The notes beneath the pieces were generated by a model. It had not been told where the DNA came from and searched no databases. It saw only the letters and a program-made list of their open reading frames with translations. Below are positions 4,074 to 5,366 of a stretch of DNA of 5,366 nt, one piece after another (position 1 is the stretch's first letter; every line of letters starts with the position of its first letter). The DNA comes from Bradyrhizobium sp. (GTDB taxonomy: Bacteria > Pseudomonadota > Alphaproteobacteria > Rhizobiales > Xanthobacteraceae), in assembly GCA_025960445.1 (NCBI GenBank), contig JAICIT010000224.1:1-5366 (forward strand). Direction: 5' to 3'. A program made the position numbers and the translations under genes.

Positions 4074-5366
4074 ATGTCGGGAATCCAGCAAGTGCCGGTC
4101 GTCGCCCAAGCTCAGGCCAACCCGCTGCTGAGGGCATGGCAGACGCCATTCGAAACACCGCCGTTCGCGGAGATCGCGCCGGAACATTTCCTCCCGGCGT
4201 TCGAGCAGGCTTTCGCCGATCATGCGGCGGAGATCGCCGCCATCGAGCACGACCCGGCGACGCCGGACTTCGCCAACACCATCACCGCGCTGGAACGCTC
4301 GGGCAAGCTGCTCAGCAAAGTCTCCGCCGTCTTCTACGATCTGGTCTCGGCGCACTCCAGCCCAGCGCTGCTCGAGATCGACAAGGAAGTGTCGTTGCGG
4401 ATGGCCCGGCACTGGAACCCGATTATGATGAATGCAGTGCTGTTCGGCCGAATAGCAATGCTCCACGATAATCGCGCCAGCCTGCGCCTGAGCAGCGAGC
4501 AGCTGCGGCTGCTGGAGCGCAGCTATACCCGCTTCCACCGTGCCGGCGCCGGGCTCGAAGAGGCAGCCAAGAAGCGTATGGCCGAGATCAATGAACGGCT
4601 GGCGCAACTCGGAACCACCTTCAGCCATCATCTACTCGGGGACGAGCAGGACTGGTTCATGGAACTGGGCGAGGGCGATCGCGACGGCCTTCCCGAGAGT
4701 TTTGTTGCGGCTGCCAAGGCTGCGGCCGAGGATCGCGGAATGGAAGGCAAGGCAATCGTGACGCTGTCGCGTTCGTCCGTGGAGCCTTTCCTGAAGAGCT
4801 CCGCGCGTCGGGATCTGCGCGAAAAGGTCTACAAGGCTTTCATTGCGCGCGGCGACAATGGCAACGCCAATGACAACAACGCCATCATCGTTGAAATTCT
4901 CAAGTTGCGCGAGGAGAGCGCGAAACTGCTTGGTTTTCCGACCTTCGCCGCCTATCGGCTGGAGGATTCGATGGCGAAGACGCCGCAAGCGGTTCGCGGC
5001 TTGCTGGAGCGGGTCTGGACGCCAGCCCGTGCGCGGGCACTCGCCGATCGGGACGCCTTGCAGGCGCTGGTGGCTGAGGAAGGCGGCAACTTCTCGCTGG
5101 CGCCATGGGACTGGCGCTACTACGCCGAAAAGCTGCGGCAGCGCCGCGCGAATTTCGACGACGCCGCGATCAAGCCTTATCTTGCGCTCGACAACATGAT
5201 CGAAGCCGCCTTCGACTGCGCGACGCGCCTGTTCGGCGTCACGTTTTCCGAACGCAAGGACATCTCGGTCTGGCATCCCGACGTGCGGGTTTGGGAAGTA
5301 AAAGACCGCGAGGGGCGTCACAAGGCGTTGTTCTACGGCGACTACTTTGCCCGGCCCTCGAAGCGC
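4074..5366 (+). CDS. dcp: Peptidyl-dipeptidase Dcp-like M3 metallopeptidase, N-terminal 431 residues (3' end outside the window)
   Basis: A zinc metallopeptidase of family M3A that removes C-terminal dipeptides from oligopeptides. No signal peptide is seen, so it is probably cytoplasmic. The 431 codons from ATG 4074 run open to the right edge. Recognisable blocks are NPLLRAWQTPFETPPFAEI near the N-terminus, PDFANTITALERSGKLLSKVSAVF (about 63-86), the helix-rich lid region, KLLGFPTFAAYRLEDSMAKTP (about 284-304), the APWDWRYYAEKLR block (about 343-355), and HPDVRVWEVKDREG to the end with ALFYGDYFARPSK. These follow E. coli Dcp in order and spacing as I remember it. The full protein should be about 680 residues. 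The HExxH zinc motif, near residue 470 in the family, lies beyond the edge, so catalytic residues cannot be checked. An in-frame TAG at 4035 and no other ATG before 4074 support the start; the ribosome site (GCGGGA) is weak. Not obviously linked to the polyamine genes. Confidence 0.94.
   Translation, partial: MSGIQQVPVVAQAQANPLLRAWQTPFETPPFAEIAPEHFLPAFEQAFADHAAEIAAIEHDPATPDFANTITALERSGKLLSKVSAVFYDLVSAHSSPALLEIDKEVSLRMARHWNPIMMNAVLFGRIAMLHDNRASLRLSSEQLRLLERSYTRFHRAGAGLEEAAKKRMAEINERLAQLGTTFSHHLLGDEQDWFMELGEGDRDGLPESFVAAAKAAAEDRGMEGKAIVTLSRSSVEPFLKSSARRDLREKVYKAFIARGDNGNANDNNAIIVEILKLREESAKLLGFPTFAAYRLEDSMAKTPQAVRGLLERVWTPARARALADRDALQALVAEEGGNFSLAPWDWRYYAEKLRQRRANFDDAAIKPYLALDNMIEAAFDCATRLFGVTFSERKDISVWHPDVRVWEVKDREGRHKALFYGDYFARPSKR

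Noticed and set aside
3996..5321. Two long minus-strand frames (4631-3996 and 5321-4632) opposite the peptidase gene.
   Set aside because: The plus strand encodes a clear Dcp-like protein without interruption. The antisense products have no recognisable motifs.
1..5366. Mobile elements, CRISPR arrays, tRNA or rRNA genes, or a defence system.
   Set aside because: I saw no transposase, no regularly spaced repeats, no cloverleaf or rRNA sequence, and no nuclease or toxin-like proteins. The genes are core metabolism of a typical chromosome.

Overview
The window looks like chromosomal DNA of a high-GC alphaproteobacterium, most likely Bradyrhizobium or a close relative (Rhodopseudomonas/Nitrobacter group). 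This rests on the close match of the left-end protein to the homospermidine synthase of Blastochloris viridis as I remember it, on the pairing of a fold-type III ornithine decarboxylase with that enzyme, and on G/C-ending codons throughout. No searches were run. I see no mobile element, CRISPR array, tRNA or rRNA.

Left 3.0 kb, all on the minus strand and read from right to left: an ornithine (or lysine/ornithine) decarboxylase (3017-1875), a hairpin terminator with a TTCG loop (1848-1824), a GNAT N-acetyltransferase (1756-1154), a 150-base gap with a possible promoter, a RidA/YjgF-family protein (1000-614) and, 37 bases on, the first 192 codons of homospermidine synthase (576-1, cut by the window edge). 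The decarboxylase turns ornithine into putrescine and homospermidine synthase turns putrescine into homospermidine, so the block is a two-step polyamine pathway. The acetyltransferase and the Rid-like protein lie between the two enzymes, and their roles are not shown by the sequence.

Middle (3018-3684): about 670 bases with no convincing protein gene. Its decarboxylase-proximal 470 bases, read on the minus strand, hold several short perfect hairpins, a plausible promoter at the far end, and CCUCC-type segments that could pair with the decarboxylase ribosome binding site. Alphaproteobacterial ornithine decarboxylase genes are known to be preceded by a conserved structured RNA, the speF motif, and I propose that this is such a leader. 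It is the most interesting noncoding element here.

Right end: a small hydrophobic protein of unknown function (3945-3685, minus) is divergent from a peptidyl-dipeptidase Dcp-like M3 metallopeptidase (4074 to the right edge, plus; 431 codons seen). The window ends before the zinc-binding HExxH motif. The 128-base divergent intergenic region carries an 8-bp inverted repeat.

Most of the window is recognisable metabolism. The parts worth a second look are the long decarboxylase leader, the Rid-family protein that seems to lack the usual catalytic arginine beside an imine-forming enzyme, and a perfect hairpin inside the acetyltransferase gene.
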